Shown here piece after piece: positions 1-9,815 of a DNA stretch of 35,799 bases. A program made the position numbers and the translations under genes. The DNA is from Actinomadura fibrosa (GTDB taxonomy: Bacteria; Actinomycetota; Actinomycetes; Streptosporangiales; Streptosporangiaceae): contig NZ_CAACUY010000078.1 of assembly GCF_900659615.1 (NCBI RefSeq), forward strand, positions 1 through 35,799, read 5' to 3'. Each line of letters begins with the position of its first letter. The first letter of the stretch is position 1. The notes under the pieces are model-generated. The model had not been told where the DNA came from and did no database searches. It saw nothing but the letters and a program-made list of their open reading frames with translations.

Positions 1-215
1 CCGCGGCGGTCGCGGCGCGGCTGCACGACGGCGGGCTGCTCGCCTCGGCCCGGGCCGCGTACGTGGACGGCATGGACGCGGTGCTCGGCGCGTGCGCGGT
101 CGGCGCGCTCGCCGTGGGCGCCCTGCTGTGGGCGTTCCAGCCCGGACGGCCGCGCGAGGATGCGGCGGCCGCCTCGGATGACCGAGAATCGGACCATGAG
201 CACGTCGCTTCCTGA
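1..215 (+). CDS. MFS (DHA2-like) multidrug efflux transporter, C-terminal fragment
   Basis: The 5' end lies outside the window; the open frame is read from base 3 and stops with TGA at 213-215. About 70 residues are visible. They include a run ending in ...GALAVGALLWAF, which looks like the last membrane helix of a 14-helix DHA2-type major facilitator, followed by a short charged cytoplasmic tail. The preceding 'AYVDGMDAVLGACAVGA' pattern is typical of the final loop and helix in actinobacterial drug:H+ antiporters (family knowledge). The gene overlaps the start of the downstream TetR gene, which suggests co-transcription and a pump/regulator pair. Substrate cannot be told from this fragment. 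Confidence 0.7.
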   Translation, partial: AAVAARLHDGGLLASARAAYVDGMDAVLGACAVGALAVGALLWAFQPGRPREDAAAASDDRESDHEHVAS

Positions 216-834
216 GCACTCCATCGACCGCCTTGAGGACCGCCTCGCCCGGCTGCCGCTAAGGGAGCGCAAGAAGCTGAAGACCCGGAGGGCCATCCAG
301 GACCACGCCCTCCGGCTCTTCACCGAGCAGGGCTACGACGAGACCACGGTGGAGCAGATCGCGGCGGCGGCGGAGATCTCCCCCAGTACGTTCTTCCGCT
401 ACTTCCCCACCAAGGAGGACGTGGTCGTCACCGACGAGTACGACCCCGTGATGGCGGAGCTGTTCCGCGACCAGCCCCCGGAGCTGTCCCCGATCGACGC
501 GCTGCGCGCGGTGTTCCGCGAGATCCTCCCGCTGCTGTTCCGGGAGGACTGGGAGACCGCCACCACCCGGATGCGGCTCACCGCGGAGGTCCCGGCGCTG
601 CGCGCCCGGTCGTGGGAGTCGATGCGCGAGGGCACGCACGCCGTCCTGAAGGAGATCACGGCCGAGCGGGTCGGCCGTCCGGCCGACGACCCGGAGGTGG
701 ACGCGTTCGCGTGGGCGGTGCTGGGCGTCATGCAGGCGACGATGTACCGCTGGCTGGACGGCATGCCGCTGGAGGACCTGCCGGGTCTCGTCGACCACAA
801 CCTGGAGTTCCTCGGACGCGGCTGCCCGCTCTGA
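196..834 (+). CDS. TetR/AcrR family transcriptional regulator
   Basis: This encodes about 212 residues. The N-terminal HTH (about residues 28-78) contains KTRRAIQDHALRLF and the recognition-helix pattern 'ISPSTFFRYFPTKEDVV', which is characteristic of TetR repressors. The C-terminal part would be the ligand/dimer domain. The start at 196 is chosen because GAGAA sits 7 bases upstream; in-frame ATGs at 178 and 160 would add 6 or 12 residues. The frame overlaps the end of the MFS pump gene by about 20 bp, so the two are probably translationally coupled. The likely role is autoregulated repression of the pump operon (inference); the ligand is unknown. Confidence 0.85.
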   Translation: MSTSLPEHSIDRLEDRLARLPLRERKKLKTRRAIQDHALRLFTEQGYDETTVEQIAAAAEISPSTFFRYFPTKEDVVVTDEYDPVMAELFRDQPPELSPIDALRAVFREILPLLFREDWETATTRMRLTAEVPALRARSWESMREGTHAVLKEITAERVGRPADDPEVDAFAWAVLGVMQATMYRWLDGMPLEDLPGLVDHNLEFLGRGCPL

Positions 835-882
835 CCGCCACGCGGCGCGACCGCGGAAAGCGAGGCGACCGGGCCGACCGGG

Positions 883-2061
883 TCAGCCGGCGATGCGGGC
901 GGCCTGCTGCGGGCTGACCCGCACGGCGCCGCGCATGTTGCGGGTGTAGACGTTCTGGATCTGCACGACCGTGCCCGTCCGCGGCGCGGCCAGCATCTTG
1001 CCGTTGCCGAGGTAGAGCGCGATGTGCGAGATGTAGCCGGGGGCGGTCGGGTCGTTCGCCCAGATCAGCATGTCGCCCGGCTGCGCCTTGGCGTAGGGGA
1101 TCACCCAGCCGGCGCGCGCCTGGTCGGCGGCGACGCGGGGCAGCCGGATCCCGGCGCGGGCGAACGCGTACTGCATCAGCCCGGAGCAGTCGTAGCCGCC
1201 CTCGGCCTCGGACTCGCCGCCCCACACGTACGGCCAGCCGAGCCGGGTGTAGGCGGCGCGGATGACCGTCTGCACCTGGCTCGCGGTCATGACCTGCCCG
1301 TGCGAGGTGGGAACGGTGCCGCTGCCCGCCTTCGGGAAGTCGATCTCCGGGTTGACCTCGACCGCCTTGGTGCCCTTCGGCAGCGCCTTGCGGAGCTTCT
1401 TGACGAACGCGGCGGGCTTGGTCTTCGGGACGCTGATCAGCATCGCGTTGCCGGTCGGCATCCCGAGGGCCTGCGCGTTGGCGTGCGAGATCACGGCGTC
1501 GACGTCGCTGATGCCCATCGTGGCGTACGCGCCGACGCGCAGCCGCGACTGGTTCTGCCTGCCGCCGACGGGGACCTGGCTGCCGAGCTTGACGCCGCCG
1601 TCACTGCCCATCGTGAACGAGATGGCGACGTCGCCCGCGGCGACGTTGCGCCAGAGCGCGTCGGACTGGGCGGTCGGCTTCGGCGTGTAGTTCCGGAAGG
1701 TGGACGGGTCGACGCCGAGCAGGCCCACCCGCTTGCCGCCGACCATGCCCTGCACGGCGTCGACGAGCTCGACGCCCTGGACGCCCTTGGCGGCGCGGAC
1801 CTTCGCCACGAGGTCGGCGGGGAGCGTGGACGGCGCGGCGACGAGGACGTGCGGGGTGAGCCGCCTGCCGAGCGGCGCGACCGCGTTCGGCGAGAGGTTG
1901 GACGTGCCGGACGCGGCCACGAAGCGGGCGCTGCGGTCGGCCCGCGACGGCTTGGCGCCGCCGTCCTGGTGGGCCACCAGGACCGCGACGTTGGCCGCGA
2001 GCGTCGTCAGCACCGAAACGCCGATGATCGTCGGTAGGACCCGGCGGTTCGGCTTGCGCAC
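883..2061 (-). CDS. Membrane-anchored NlpC/P60 family cell-wall peptidase
   Basis: This encodes about 392 residues. The start is GTG at 2061 with GAGGGAG 7 bases upstream; a longer open frame reaches 2181 but has no comparable ribosome site. One hydrophobic segment near the N-terminus (VLPTIIGVSVLTTLAANVAV) acts as anchor or uncleaved signal. Residues about 60-260 are a region I do not recognise. The C-terminal 120 residues are an NlpC/P60 domain: GWPYVWGG, catalytic Cys in DCSG (about C292) and His in SHIALYLG (about H346). Such enzymes cleave peptidoglycan stem peptides outside the membrane. The gene converges on the TetR gene with only about 48 bp between them. Confidence 0.88.
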   Translation of the reverse strand: MRKPNRRVLPTIIGVSVLTTLAANVAVLVAHQDGGAKPSRADRSARFVAASGTSNLSPNAVAPLGRRLTPHVLVAAPSTLPADLVAKVRAAKGVQGVELVDAVQGMVGGKRVGLLGVDPSTFRNYTPKPTAQSDALWRNVAAGDVAISFTMGSDGGVKLGSQVPVGGRQNQSRLRVGAYATMGISDVDAVISHANAQALGMPTGNAMLISVPKTKPAAFVKKLRKALPKGTKAVEVNPEIDFPKAGSGTVPTSHGQVMTASQVQTVIRAAYTRLGWPYVWGGESEAEGGYDCSGLMQYAFARAGIRLPRVAADQARAGWVIPYAKAQPGDMLIWANDPTAPGYISHIALYLGNGKMLAAPRTGTVVQIQNVYTRNMRGAVRVSPQQAARIAG

Positions 2062-2278
2062 TGCGACACTCCCTCGTAGCTCGGCCCGCTGATCTACACG
2101 ATGTCCCACGGAACTGTGGCCCACACGACTATGACCCAGAAGGGCGACCATCGTCCAGATACCCGGCGCCCCACCGGACACCCTCGTCCGTCTGGCGCCT
2201 TTGAGTAAGCAGCGTCTCTATTACTCAGTAGTAACATCAAGCGGCACTGAGATCAAGGTCACGTTGCCACAAAATGGA
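2062..2278. promoter_or_regulatory. Upstream region of the NlpC/P60 gene with A/T-rich palindromic cluster
   Basis: This 217-bp gap lies upstream of the NlpC/P60 gene and downstream of the DUF255 gene. Bases 2200-2285 are far more A/T-rich than the surroundings. They contain TGAGTAA (2202-2208) and its exact inverse TTACTCA (2221-2227), followed by AGTAA (2230-2234), so TTACT-CAGT-AGTAA is also a palindrome. Three half-sites in 33 bp look like an operator. On the minus strand a weak sigma-70-like pair, TTGATC-17 nt-TACTAC, overlaps it. What binds is unknown. Confidence 0.45.
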
Positions 2279-4267
<1,989 letters not shown>

Positions 4268-4274
4268 GCCCCCG

Positions 4275-4280
4275 ATCCTG
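4275..4280 (-). promoter_or_regulatory. Candidate -10 element of the DUF255 gene
   Basis: CAGGAT on the minus strand is separated by 7 nt from the ATG at 4267. No convincing -35 is seen. The spacing matches other genes of this window and would place the transcription start at the start codon. Confidence 0.25.
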
Positions 4281-4319
4281 CCCGATCCGGCCGCCGCATC
4301 ACCCCCGCGGGCCCGCCCG

Positions 4320-5291
4320 TCAGGGGCCCGGAGCCGGGCTCGGGGCCGCGGGCCCGGTGACCGCCGCGTCGCGGCGCCGCGGCAGCGGGATCCGGTCCAG
4401 GTCGTGCGCGAGGGTGATCTCGCCGCCGAACCGCGCGGCGGCCTCGTCCAGGAAGCGGTGCTCGTCCTCGACCCGGTACCGCTCGGAGAAGTGCGTCAGG
4501 ACGAGGTGCCGCACGCCCGCCTCCGCGGCGACCCCGCCCGCCTGGCCCGCGGTGAGATGGCCGTACTCGGTGGCGAGCGCCGTGTCTTCGCCGAGGAACG
4601 TCGACTCGATGACCAGCATGTCCACGCCGTCGGCGAGCTCGCCGACGCCGTCGCAGAGGCGGGTGTCCATGACGAACGCGACCTTCTGCCCCGGCCGCCG
4701 GACGCCGCACTCCTCCAGCAGGACCATGCGCCCGTCCGGAGTGGTCACCCGCCCCTCCCGCTGGAGTTCCCTCACCAGCGGGCCTTGGACGCCGCGCGCG
4801 GCGAGCTCGGCGGGCAGCATCGTCACCCCGTCCGGCTCCTCCAGGCGGTAGCCGTAGGCCTCCACCGGGTGGGACAGGCGCCGCGCGACCAGCGTGAACG
4901 GGGACTCCGCCAGCGTGGCCCGCTCGCCCGCGACCGGCCGCTCCCGGATCACCTCGGTGTCGCGGAAGGCGGACGCGTGCCGCAGCCGCTCCCAGTACTC
5001 GGCGCCGCTCGCCGGGAACACCGCCCGCACGGGATGCTCGACGCCGTCCCGGGCGATCCGCTGGACGATGCCGGGCACGCCGAGGCAGTGGTCGCCGTGG
5101 AAGTGCGTCACGTAGATCCACGTCACGTCGTGCGCGGACAGCCCGGCGTGCGTCATCTGCCGCTGGGTGCCCTCCCCCGGGTCGAACAGCAGGCCCTCGC
5201 CGTCCCAGTGCAGCAGGTAGCCGTTGTGGTTGCGGGACTTGGTGGGCACGGCGCTGGCCGAGCCGAGCACGACGAGATCGCGGACCGACAT
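4320..5291 (-). CDS. rnz: Ribonuclease Z (tRNA 3'-processing endonuclease, metallo-beta-lactamase fold)
   Basis: This encodes 323 residues. The metal site H63-F-H65-G-D67-H68-C is the HxHxDH motif. Downstream are the second-shell motifs FVMDTRLCD, AGQAGG and LTHFSERY, the last being characteristic of tRNase Z. The enzyme removes 3' trailers from tRNA precursors using two zinc ions. The ATG at 5291 is preferred because MSVRDLVVLGSASA matches the usual start of the family; the frame stays open about 220 bp further upstream but without a ribosome site. The gene runs divergently from the PPOX gene and is about 50 bp from the DUF255 gene, same strand, so they may share a transcript. Confidence 0.92.
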   Translation of the reverse strand: MSVRDLVVLGSASAVPTKSRNHNGYLLHWDGEGLLFDPGEGTQRQMTHAGLSAHDVTWIYVTHFHGDHCLGVPGIVQRIARDGVEHPVRAVFPASGAEYWERLRHASAFRDTEVIRERPVAGERATLAESPFTLVARRLSHPVEAYGYRLEEPDGVTMLPAELAARGVQGPLVRELQREGRVTTPDGRMVLLEECGVRRPGQKVAFVMDTRLCDGVGELADGVDMLVIESTFLGEDTALATEYGHLTAGQAGGVAAEAGVRHLVLTHFSERYRVEDEHRFLDEAAARFGGEITLAHDLDRIPLPRRRDAAVTGPAAPSPAPGP

Positions 5292-5348
5292 CCCACCATG
5301 GTGCCGGGTACGGGCCGCCGGTAAGCGAATGGTTATCCTGTCCGCGTC

Positions 5349-5382
5349 GTCGACCGGTGCACTGAGTCGACCGGTGCAGTGA
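5349..5382 (+). repeat. 17-bp tandem direct repeat in the rnz/PPOX intergenic region
   Basis: GTCGACCGGTGCACTGA (5349-5365) is followed immediately by GTCGACCGGTGCAGTGA (5366-5382); the units differ at one base. The second unit abuts the GAGGAG ribosome site of the PPOX gene, so the pair lies in its 5' leader or promoter. It may be an operator or leader element. Confidence 0.8.
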
Positions 5383-5391
5383 GGAGCCCCC

Positions 5392-5868
5392 GTGGCCGGA
5401 AGCAAGCGCGAGAAGATCAAGATGACGCCGGACGAGGTCGGGGCGTACCTCGCCGCCAACTTCAAGGTCCAGGTCGCGACGGTCGGCAAGGACGGCGAGC
5501 CGCACCTCGTCACGATGTTCTACGCGCTGCTCGACGGCAAGATCGCCTTCACCACGTACAAGGCGTCGCAGAAGGTGCTGAACCTGCGCCGGAACCCGAC
5601 GATGACCTGCCTGGTCGAGGACGGCGTGGAGTACGCCGAGCTGCGCGGCGTGGCGCTCTACGGGCGCGGCCTCGTCATCGAGGACCCGGAGCCGCGCAGC
5701 AAGGTCGGCATGGTCGTCGGGTCGCGGATGGCCGGGCTGCCCGTCCCGGAGATCGGCGAGCCGATCGACCCGGCCGTCGCCGCGGGGATCGAGCAGGCGC
5801 TGGCGAAGCGCGTCCTCATCGTCATGGAGCCCGACCGCGTCGTGAGCTGGGACCACTCCAAGGCCTGA
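5392..5868 (+). CDS. PPOX-class (pyridoxamine 5'-phosphate oxidase-fold) probable F420-dependent oxidoreductase
   Basis: This encodes 158 residues from a GTG preceded by GAGGAG. The pattern 'VQVATVGKDGEPHLVTMFYALLDGKIAFTTY' followed by 'KVLNLRRNPTMTCLVEDG' is typical of the split-barrel flavin/F420-binding proteins related to Rv1155. These are single-domain homodimers that bind F420 or FMN; the substrate is normally unknown. F420 rather than FMN is inferred from the actinobacterial context, not from a diagnostic residue. It stands alone on the plus strand between rnz and a TPR gene, both on the minus strand. A tandem 17-bp repeat lies directly upstream. Confidence 0.8.
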   Translation: MAGSKREKIKMTPDEVGAYLAANFKVQVATVGKDGEPHLVTMFYALLDGKIAFTTYKASQKVLNLRRNPTMTCLVEDGVEYAELRGVALYGRGLVIEDPEPRSKVGMVVGSRMAGLPVPEIGEPIDPAVAAGIEQALAKRVLIVMEPDRVVSWDHSKA

Positions 5869-5886
5869 GCGCGCCGCGCCGGACGA

Positions 5887-6735
5887 TCAGGTGCCGAGCG
5901 CGGCGCGGCGCTCGGCGGTGCTCCCGGCCTTCGGGCTCGGGACGGCGGCGTACAGCTCGACCGCGCGGTCCAGCGCCGCGCCCTCGGCCACGGGATCGCC
6001 GCGCAGCCGCGCCGCGTCGGCGATGTGGACGAACATGTCGCCCTGCTGTTCGACCGCCTCCTCGGCCCGCATGATCTCCAGGGCCTGCCCGAAGAGGTTG
6101 AGCGCCGTGACAGGCCGGTCCAGGCGCAGGTAGGCCTGGCCGAGGCTGGTCAGGGCCCGGCCGCGGGAGTAGCGGTCGGGCTCGGGGAGCGCGGCGAACG
6201 CGTCCGGCAGCGGCCGCAGCAGGTCGAGCGCGCGGTCGAGGTCGCCGGTCTCGACGAGCGCCCGCCCGAGGTGGTGGCGGGCGAGCAGCACCGCGCGGTC
6301 GCCGCCGTCCCGCTCGGCGCGGCGCAGGCCCTCCTCCAGCGCCTGGACGGCCTCCTTCCAGCGCTCGCGCTCCAGCAGCGCCAGCCCCTCGGCCTCGACC
6401 CGCGGGTCGCCCGCGGCGGCCCCGGCGGCGTAGTGGTCGAGGACGCGGCGGGACGCGGCCTCCCGGTCCGCGGCGGGCTCCTCCCGCTCGGCGAGCTCGC
6501 GGGCGTAGTCGCGCTGCGGCCCCGGCAGGCGGAACCGGCCGCCGCCCTCGTCGGCCACGAGCCCGTGCTCCACCAGCGTCCGCAGCAGGTCCGCCGCCTC
6601 GTCCTCGGGCAGGTCCGCCAGGACGGCCGCGGCGGCGGCGCCGACGTCCTCGCCGGGGTGCAGCCCCAGCAGCCGCAGCAGCCGGGCGGCCGCCGGCGGG
6701 AGCCGGCGGTAGGCGTCCTCGAAGTTCGCGCGCAC
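5887..6735 (-). CDS. Winged-helix/TPR protein resembling the C-terminal part of AfsR/STAND regulators
   Basis: This encodes 282 residues, starting at GTG 6735 with GGGGAGGA 8 bases upstream. Residues 1-70 (FEDAYRRLPPAAARLLRLLGLHPG, then 'LLRTLVEHGLVADEGGGRFRLPG') match the winged-helix segment that follows the NB-ARC ATPase in SARP/AfsR-type regulators. Residues about 85-270 are helical repeats rich in Ala, Leu, Glu and Arg (RWKEAVQALEEGLRRAE, LTSLGQAYLRLDRPVTALNLF), consistent with tetratricopeptide repeats. There is no P-loop ATPase and no OmpR-type DNA-binding domain, so it is a free-standing sensor/effector piece or a domain remnant. It lies 43 bp after the ltrA-like gene on the same strand. 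Confidence 0.72.
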   Translation of the reverse strand: MRANFEDAYRRLPPAAARLLRLLGLHPGEDVGAAAAAVLADLPEDEAADLLRTLVEHGLVADEGGGRFRLPGPQRDYARELAEREEPAADREAASRRVLDHYAAGAAAGDPRVEAEGLALLERERWKEAVQALEEGLRRAERDGGDRAVLLARHHLGRALVETGDLDRALDLLRPLPDAFAALPEPDRYSRGRALTSLGQAYLRLDRPVTALNLFGQALEIMRAEEAVEQQGDMFVHIADAARLRGDPVAEGAALDRAVELYAAVPSPKAGSTAERRAALGT

Positions 6736-6778
6736 GTCGAGGGTCCTCCCCGGCGGCGGCGGAGTCCAACCGGCCCGA

Positions 6779-8017
6779 TCAGGTCACGCGGGGGCGCGCC
6801 TGGACCAGCCGGTGGGCGCGGACGTCCCAGAGCGCGAGCACCACCACGACGGCGGTGGCGCAGAGGTGCAGGGCCAGCGGGGTGAGCGCGGAGGACACCG
6901 CCGCCAGGACCGCCAGGGCCAGCAGCGCGGCGAGCCGCGCCCCGGTGAACGTCCCGAACACCACCCGCTTGAACAGGGCGTGGCCCGCGATGAACAGGGC
7001 CGGGCCGCCGGTCGCGACCGCCGCGAACCCGTGCGTCACGTGCCCGCCGGGATGGGCCAGCACCAGCTCGTCGGCGACCGCGCCGACGATGATGCCCGCG
7101 ACCATGACGATGTGGATGAAGGTGTAGGCCGACCGCCCGAGCCGCCCGGGGTCGGCGGACGAGGCGATCCGGTCCGCCGCCGCCTCCGCCGTGTGGTCGA
7201 AGTAGATCCACCAGAGCGCGACCGTGCCCGCGAACGCCGAGACGAACGCCGCCGCGACGGCCGCCGTCGGCGTGCTCTGCGCGAGCGTCGCGCCGGTGAC
7301 CAGGACCGACTCGCCCAGCGCGATGATCAGGAAGAGCTGGCAGCGCTCGGCCATGTGCGCGCCGTCGATCGTCCAGTCGGCGGTGCTGGACCGGCCGAGC
7401 AGCGGCGTCGCGTACCCGTGCCACGGCGCCAGGTAGTCCAGCGCGACGGCCAGCAGCCACAGGCCCGCGCGGACGTCGGCGTCGTCGACGAGGGCTCCGG
7501 CGATCCACAGCGCGCCCGCGACCACCAGCCAGAACAGGATGCGCTGGAAGTTGCGGCCGAGCGGGTGCCGCCGTGTGGAGTACACGACGAAGGCCGTCCG
7601 CCCGACCTGGATCGCCGTGTAGCCGGCCGCGAACCAGAGGCCCCGGTCGCCGAACGCCTCCGGCAGCATCGCCGACATGAACAGCCCGGCGACCATCACC
7701 CCGGTCAGCATCAGCCGGACGGCGGGATGGTCGGGGTCGAACCAGTTGGTGGTCCAGCAGGTGTACATCCACGCCCACCACACCGCCAGCAGGAGCAGCA
7801 GGGTCTCGGCGGCGCCGCGGATCGTCAGGTGCTCCAGCAGCCGGTGCGACAGCTGCGTGACCGCGAAGACGAAGACCAGGTCGAAGAACAGCTCGAAGAA
7901 GGTGACCCGGGCGCCGCCCTCGCCGCGGGCGCGCAGCAGGTTCCCGAGCCCGGCCGGGCCGGCCGGGCGGGCCGCCGGGCCGGGCGGAGCGGACTCGGGC
8001 GGAGCAGACTCGGTCAT
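6779..8017 (-). CDS. Low-temperature-requirement A (LtrA) family integral membrane protein
   Basis: This encodes about 412 residues with a dozen hydrophobic segments. The family signatures are FFELFFDLVFVFAVTQLSH near the N-terminus, WWAWMYTCWTTNWFDPD, and ERCQLFLIIALGESVLVTG in the middle. The molecular role of LtrA proteins is unclear; Listeria mutants grow poorly in the cold. The start at ATG 8017 is preferred; GTG 8056 would add 13 residues with only a G-rich upstream tract. The N-terminal 40 residues are Pro/Ala/Gly-rich and probably cytoplasmic. It sits between the mca operon and the TPR gene on the same strand. Confidence 0.85.
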   Translation of the reverse strand: MTESAPPESAPPGPAARPAGPAGLGNLLRARGEGGARVTFFELFFDLVFVFAVTQLSHRLLEHLTIRGAAETLLLLLAVWWAWMYTCWTTNWFDPDHPAVRLMLTGVMVAGLFMSAMLPEAFGDRGLWFAAGYTAIQVGRTAFVVYSTRRHPLGRNFQRILFWLVVAGALWIAGALVDDADVRAGLWLLAVALDYLAPWHGYATPLLGRSSTADWTIDGAHMAERCQLFLIIALGESVLVTGATLAQSTPTAAVAAAFVSAFAGTVALWWIYFDHTAEAAADRIASSADPGRLGRSAYTFIHIVMVAGIIVGAVADELVLAHPGGHVTHGFAAVATGGPALFIAGHALFKRVVFGTFTGARLAALLALAVLAAVSSALTPLALHLCATAVVVVLALWDVRAHRLVQARPRVT

Positions 8018-8079
8018 GGGCGTCCCGTCCGTCAGGTCGTCCGATGGCCGGGTCACCCCCCGGCCCCAAGGGCGGGGGG

Positions 8080-8382
8080 TCAGCCGTCACCGGCGGGCTT
8101 CTCCGAGCCCGCCGCCGTCTCCGTCTTCGCGCCGGTCGTCTTCGCGGCGGCCGCCGGGCCGGTGCCCGGGGCCGTCCCGTCCCGGCCGGCCTTCGCGGCC
8201 TGGGCCCGCTCCCACTCCTGCTGCCTGAGGTCGGCCTCCTTCGGCGCCTGGATCTTCTTCATCTGCTTGTTCATCGAGCGGACGAGGAACACCAGGGCCA
8301 CCAGCAGCGCCAGGAACACCCCGAAGCCGAGGAAGCCCGGAGTGACCGTGTCGTCGTTGAGCGGAAGAGCGAGCGGAAGCAC
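8080..8382 (-). CDS. Small single-pass membrane protein coupled to mca (Rv1083-like)
   Basis: This encodes 100 residues. GTG at 8382 shares one base with the mca stop (TAGTG), so translation is very probably coupled. One membrane helix (GFLGFGVFLALLVALVFLV, about residues 15-33) is followed by a basic helical stretch (RSMNKQMKKIQAPKEADL) and an Ala/Thr/Gly/Lys-rich low-complexity tail. In M. tuberculosis a small membrane protein gene, Rv1083, also follows mca directly (from memory), supporting it as a conserved partner. The function is unknown; it may place mycothiol detoxification near the membrane (inference). Confidence 0.75.
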   Translation of the reverse strand: MLPLALPLNDDTVTPGFLGFGVFLALLVALVFLVRSMNKQMKKIQAPKEADLRQQEWERAQAAKAGRDGTAPGTGPAAAAKTTGAKTETAAGSEKPAGDG

Positions 8383-9305
8383 TACAGAGACACCTTCTCC
8401 CGGATGCCGGCGAACAGATCGTCCTCCGGCAGCTCGGTGTCGACCAGGGACCTGGCCAAATGGTAGTCCTCCGTCGGCCATGCCTCTCGCTGGACCTCCA
8501 GCGGGACGACGAACCAGAAGCCGTCGGGGTCGATCTGGGTGGCGTGGGCGAGCAGCGCGCGGTCCCGGGTCTCGAAGTGGTCGGCGCACGGGACGCGGGT
8601 CGTCACGGCCCAGGTGGGGCGCGTCTCGTCCTCGAACCGCTTCAGCCAGTCCTCGTAGGGCGACTCCAGCCCGGCCTTCTCCATCGCGGCGTGCAGCGCC
8701 ACGATCCGCTCCTTGCTGAAGGTCATGTGGTAGTAGAGCTTCAGCGGCTGCCAGGGCTCGCCCGCGCCCGGGTAGCGCTCCGGGTCGCCCGCGGCCTCGA
8801 ACGCCTCCACCGACACCTTGTGGCACATCACGTGGTCGGGATGCGGGTAGCCGCCGTTCTCGTCATAGGTGAGCATCACGTGGGGCCGGAACTCGCGGAC
8901 GGCCCGCACCAGCGGCTCGGACGCGACCTCCAGCGGCTGCAACGCGAAGCAGCCCTCGGGCAGGGGCGGCGGCGGGTCGCCCTCCGGGAACCCGGAGTCG
9001 ACGAAGCCCAGCCAGCGCTGGTCCACCCCGAGGATCTCCCGGGCCCGCGCCATCTCCTCCTCGCGGACCTTGCCGATGTCGGCCTTGATCTCCGGACGGT
9101 CCATCGCGGGGTTCAGGATGTCGCCGCGCTCGCCGCCCGTGCAGGTGACGACCAGCACCTCGACGCCGTCGGCGACGTACCGCGCCATGGTGGCCGCGCC
9201 CTTGCTGGACTCGTCGTCCGGATGGGCGTGCACGGCCATCAGGCGCAGCGGCTCCGCGCCCCCGGCCGGCCGTTCCACCGTCGTACCGTCGATGACCTCG
9301 GACAC
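8382..9305 (-). CDS. mca: Mycothiol S-conjugate amidase
   Basis: This encodes 307 residues. The zinc-site motif AHPDDE is at residues 27-32 and the second motif YPHPDHVMCHKV at about 153-164, as in the GlcNAc-PI deacetylase/MshB-Mca superfamily. Length and the C-terminal motifs (PYEDWLKRFEDETRPT, HATQIDPDGFWF) indicate Mca rather than MshB. It cleaves mycothiol S-conjugates of electrophiles and drugs, releasing a mercapturic acid for export. GTG 9305 is preceded by GAGGGAGA. It is divergent from the DUF4307/greA pair and coupled to a small membrane protein gene, the same arrangement as in mycobacteria. Confidence 0.93.
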   Translation of the reverse strand: MSEVIDGTTVERPAGGAEPLRLMAVHAHPDDESSKGAATMARYVADGVEVLVVTCTGGERGDILNPAMDRPEIKADIGKVREEEMARAREILGVDQRWLGFVDSGFPEGDPPPPLPEGCFALQPLEVASEPLVRAVREFRPHVMLTYDENGGYPHPDHVMCHKVSVEAFEAAGDPERYPGAGEPWQPLKLYYHMTFSKERIVALHAAMEKAGLESPYEDWLKRFEDETRPTWAVTTRVPCADHFETRDRALLAHATQIDPDGFWFVVPLEVQREAWPTEDYHLARSLVDTELPEDDLFAGIREKVSL

Positions 9306-9391
9306 CTGGGGATCTCCCTCTCAGCGAGCAAAGCGGACGTGCGGGACGGGCCCCGGTGCGGAGCACGCGCACGGACAGACGAGAATTGTCC

Positions 9392-9421
9392 CTGACAACG
9401 TCCGCACCCCGCACGGAGATT
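9392..9421 (+). promoter_or_regulatory. Candidate promoter of the DUF4307 gene (leaderless geometry)
   Basis: CTGACA (9392-9397), an 18-nt spacer and GAGATT (9416-9421), then exactly 7 nt to the ATG at 9429. The -35 differs from TTGACA at one base. The -35 overlaps an inverted repeat TTGTC-CCT-GACAA (9386-9398) that could also serve mca on the other strand. Confidence 0.45.
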
Positions 9422-9428
9422 CCCTGCC

Positions 9429-9815
9429 ATGACCACGAGCGTGTCCGAAGCGGCGGCGCCCGCCGAGCCCCGGCGGGGCCGGCTGGGCCTTGTGATCATC
9501 GGCGTGGTGACGGCGGTGACGGCGTGCGGTTTCGGCATCCTCGCGTCCCATGTCGGGCAGACCCCCGGCATCGCCGCGCAGACGATCACCTATGACGTGC
9601 GGAGCGACACCTCGGTCGAGATCAACTACTCGGTGGCCAAGCCGTCGGGCGACGCGGTGCGCTGCACGGTGGACGCCTACGACACCGATTTCGCGGTGCT
9701 CGTCCAGAAGGAGATCACCGTGCCGGCGGGCGAGTCGAGCGTGACCCGCAACGAGACGCTGCAGACGCCGCGGCGGGCCACCGGGGCCCGCGTGCGGGAC
9801 TGCCGCAAGGCGTGA
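9429..9815 (+). CDS. DUF4307 single-pass membrane protein (Rv1081c-like)
   Basis: This encodes 128 residues. A short acidic, Ala-rich cytoplasmic tail is followed by one membrane helix (LGLVIIGVVTAVTACGFGILA, about residues 19-39). An extracytoplasmic beta-rich domain of about 85 residues then has YDVRSDTSVEINYSVAKP and a Cys pair (RCTVDAYD and VRDCRKA at the very end) that could form a disulphide. These are features of DUF4307, an actinobacterial family of unknown function found between mca and greA. It is transcribed away from mca and towards greA. No clear ribosome site precedes the ATG; see the promoter entry. Confidence 0.85.
   Translation: MTTSVSEAAAPAEPRRGRLGLVIIGVVTAVTACGFGILASHVGQTPGIAAQTITYDVRSDTSVEINYSVAKPSGDAVRCTVDAYDTDFAVLVQKEITVPAGESSVTRNETLQTPRRATGARVRDCRKA

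Noticed and set aside
5349..5382. Tandem repeat as a phage attachment site
   Set aside because: No integrase or tRNA gene is nearby and the copies are directly adjacent, so regulation is a better explanation.
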